Shown: positions 21,465 through 22,170 of the stretch, in pieces
How positions within the stretch are numbered: the first letter of the stretch is position 1
Layout: each line of letters opens with the position of its first letter
NCBI GenBank assembly: GCA_964448675.1
Contig: CAYUZU010000045.1
Location: 1-22,170 of the forward strand
Length of the DNA: 22,170 nucleotides
Direction: 5' to 3'
Source: CAYUZU01 sp964448675
GTDB lineage: Bacteria > Planctomycetota > Phycisphaerae > UBA1845 > Fen-1342
Program-made: the position numbers and the translations under genes
Notes under the pieces: model-generated
The model's database searches: none
Seen by the model: only the letters and a program-made list of their open reading frames with translations
What the model was told of the DNA's origin: nothing

Positions 21465-22170
21465 ATGGCTGTCGACAGTATGCCGCCGATTGCGCAGCTC
21501 AGGGGGCGGCCCCTGGGTCGCATCCTGATCAAGATGGGCAAGTTGTCTCGCGCGCAGGTGTCCGAGGCGCTCGAGCTTCAGAAGAAGAAGCGTGGGCCGC
21601 TGGGCCAGTTGCTCATCGAGATGGGCTACGTCGACAAGGAGGACATCAACCGCGCGCTGGCCGCGCAAGTCGGGATGGAGTCCATCCGGCTGGCCGACAT
21701 CGATATCGAGAAGACGGTCGTCGACATGATTCCGGCGCAGATGGCGCACGCCTACCGCATCGTCCCGACCGAGTACGACCGCGACACGAACACGCTGGGC
21801 GTTGCCCTGTCGCATCCGGACAACTTCCACGCCACCGACGATCTCAAGACGCTCATGGGCTTCAATGTCGTCGCCCGCATCACCGGCGAAGACGACATGA
21901 CCGAAGCGCTGAACCGGTATTACCCCGAAGAAGCGGTCGAGAGCATCAACGACCTCATCGGCGACCTGTCCGACGACGCGGTCCTGTCGCAGCTCGAGGG
22001 CCGCGGCGAGAGTATCGACCTCGATTCGCTGCGCGAGGCGGCCGACAGCAGCCCGGTCAAGAAGCTCGTCAACCTGGTGCTGCTCCAGGCGATTCGCGAC
22101 AAGGCCTCGGACATCCACTTCGAGCCGTTCGAGGACGAGTTCAAGATGCGCTACCGCATCGACGGCGTGC
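21465..22170 (+). CDS. GspE/PilB/MshE-type secretion or pilus ATPase, N-terminal part (cut by window end)
   Basis: 235 complete codons are visible. Residues about 17-70 match the two tandem repeats of the MshEN domain: PLGRILIKMGKLSRAQVSEA and PLGQLLIEMGYVDKEDINRA with L-x-x-AL-x-x-Q-type spacing. This domain binds c-di-GMP in MshE and several relatives. It is followed by the N1 domain (SHPDNFHATDDLKTLMGF) and the start of the ATPase N2 region (SPVKKLVNLVLLQAI, then KASDIHFEP). The Walker A and B motifs, the Asp box details and the zinc motif lie past the window end. The enzyme powers pilus assembly or type II secretion at the inner membrane. Strong promoter and Shine-Dalgarno upstream. Whether it is PilB-like or GspE-like cannot be decided here. 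Confidence 0.9.
   Translation, partial: MAVDSMPPIAQLRGRPLGRILIKMGKLSRAQVSEALELQKKKRGPLGQLLIEMGYVDKEDINRALAAQVGMESIRLADIDIEKTVVDMIPAQMAHAYRIVPTEYDRDTNTLGVALSHPDNFHATDDLKTLMGFNVVARITGEDDMTEALNRYYPEEAVESINDLIGDLSDDAVLSQLEGRGESIDLDSLREAADSSPVKKLVNLVLLQAIRDKASDIHFEPFEDEFKMRYRIDGV

Noticed and set aside
18344..21541. Open frame of 1065 codons on the minus strand opposite the DUF4175-like gene
   Set aside because: It is a shadow of the high-GC plus-strand gene: Arg/Gly/Pro-rich, no domain, and it runs over two promoters and the lipoprotein gene leader.
1..22170. CRISPR array, tRNA, rRNA, IS element or prophage
   Set aside because: I saw no regularly spaced repeats, no cloverleaf, no transposase or integrase, and no terminal repeats.

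Overview
This GC-rich window is densely coded and looks like chromosomal DNA of a Gram-negative-type bacterium, most likely a planctomycete or a relative. The reasons are a fused LpxC-FabZ protein, a lipid A gene block, a MoxR/DUF58/BatA-type module, and many proteins with GTG or TTG starts. The phylum is an inference from gene content, not from a marker gene. I see no rRNA, tRNA, CRISPR array, transposase or phage gene.

Left part (1-8786, + strand). A solitary beta-class DNA methyltransferase is followed by a two-helix membrane protein with TPR-like repeats and an alpha/beta hydrolase. Next comes a tight MoxR ATPase, DUF58 protein and BatA-like vWA membrane protein module. A small 88-residue protein and a PilZ-domain protein close this half. 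The PilZ gene is preceded by a roughly 100-nt segment that can fold into a closed multi-stem RNA, and the 3' arm of its outer stem contains the PilZ Shine-Dalgarno sequence. This is the most unusual feature of the window and looks like an undescribed cis-regulatory RNA.

Middle part (8997-18284, - strand). In transcription order this run holds a lipoprotein, an anchored TPR-like protein, an RluD-type pseudouridine synthase, a PBP4-type D-Ala-D-Ala carboxypeptidase, a Skp/OmpH chaperone, LpxD, LpxC-FabZ, LpxA and a Gfo/Idh/MocA oxidoreductase. Many junctions overlap or almost touch, which suggests translational coupling. The set serves outer-membrane and wall biogenesis: the first three committed lipid A steps, outer-membrane protein chaperoning and peptidoglycan trimming. 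The oxidoreductase beside lpxA raises the possibility of a modified (3-amino) lipid A sugar. lpxB and a GnnB-type aminotransferase are not in the window. Two copies of a short palindromic repeat sit in the gaps of this block.

Right part (18422-22170, + strand). A 989-residue membrane protein resembling the DUF4175 family, with a very long acidic low-complexity linker, diverges from the lipoprotein gene and may be translated from a leaderless mRNA. A strong promoter then precedes a GspE/PilB-type secretion or pilus ATPase with an N-terminal MshEN domain, cut by the window end. PilZ and MshEN are both families that can bind c-di-GMP.

There is no gene-free stretch longer than about 250 bases. 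The longest gaps are 10071-10312, 8787-8996 and 8171-8357, and their contents are listed below.
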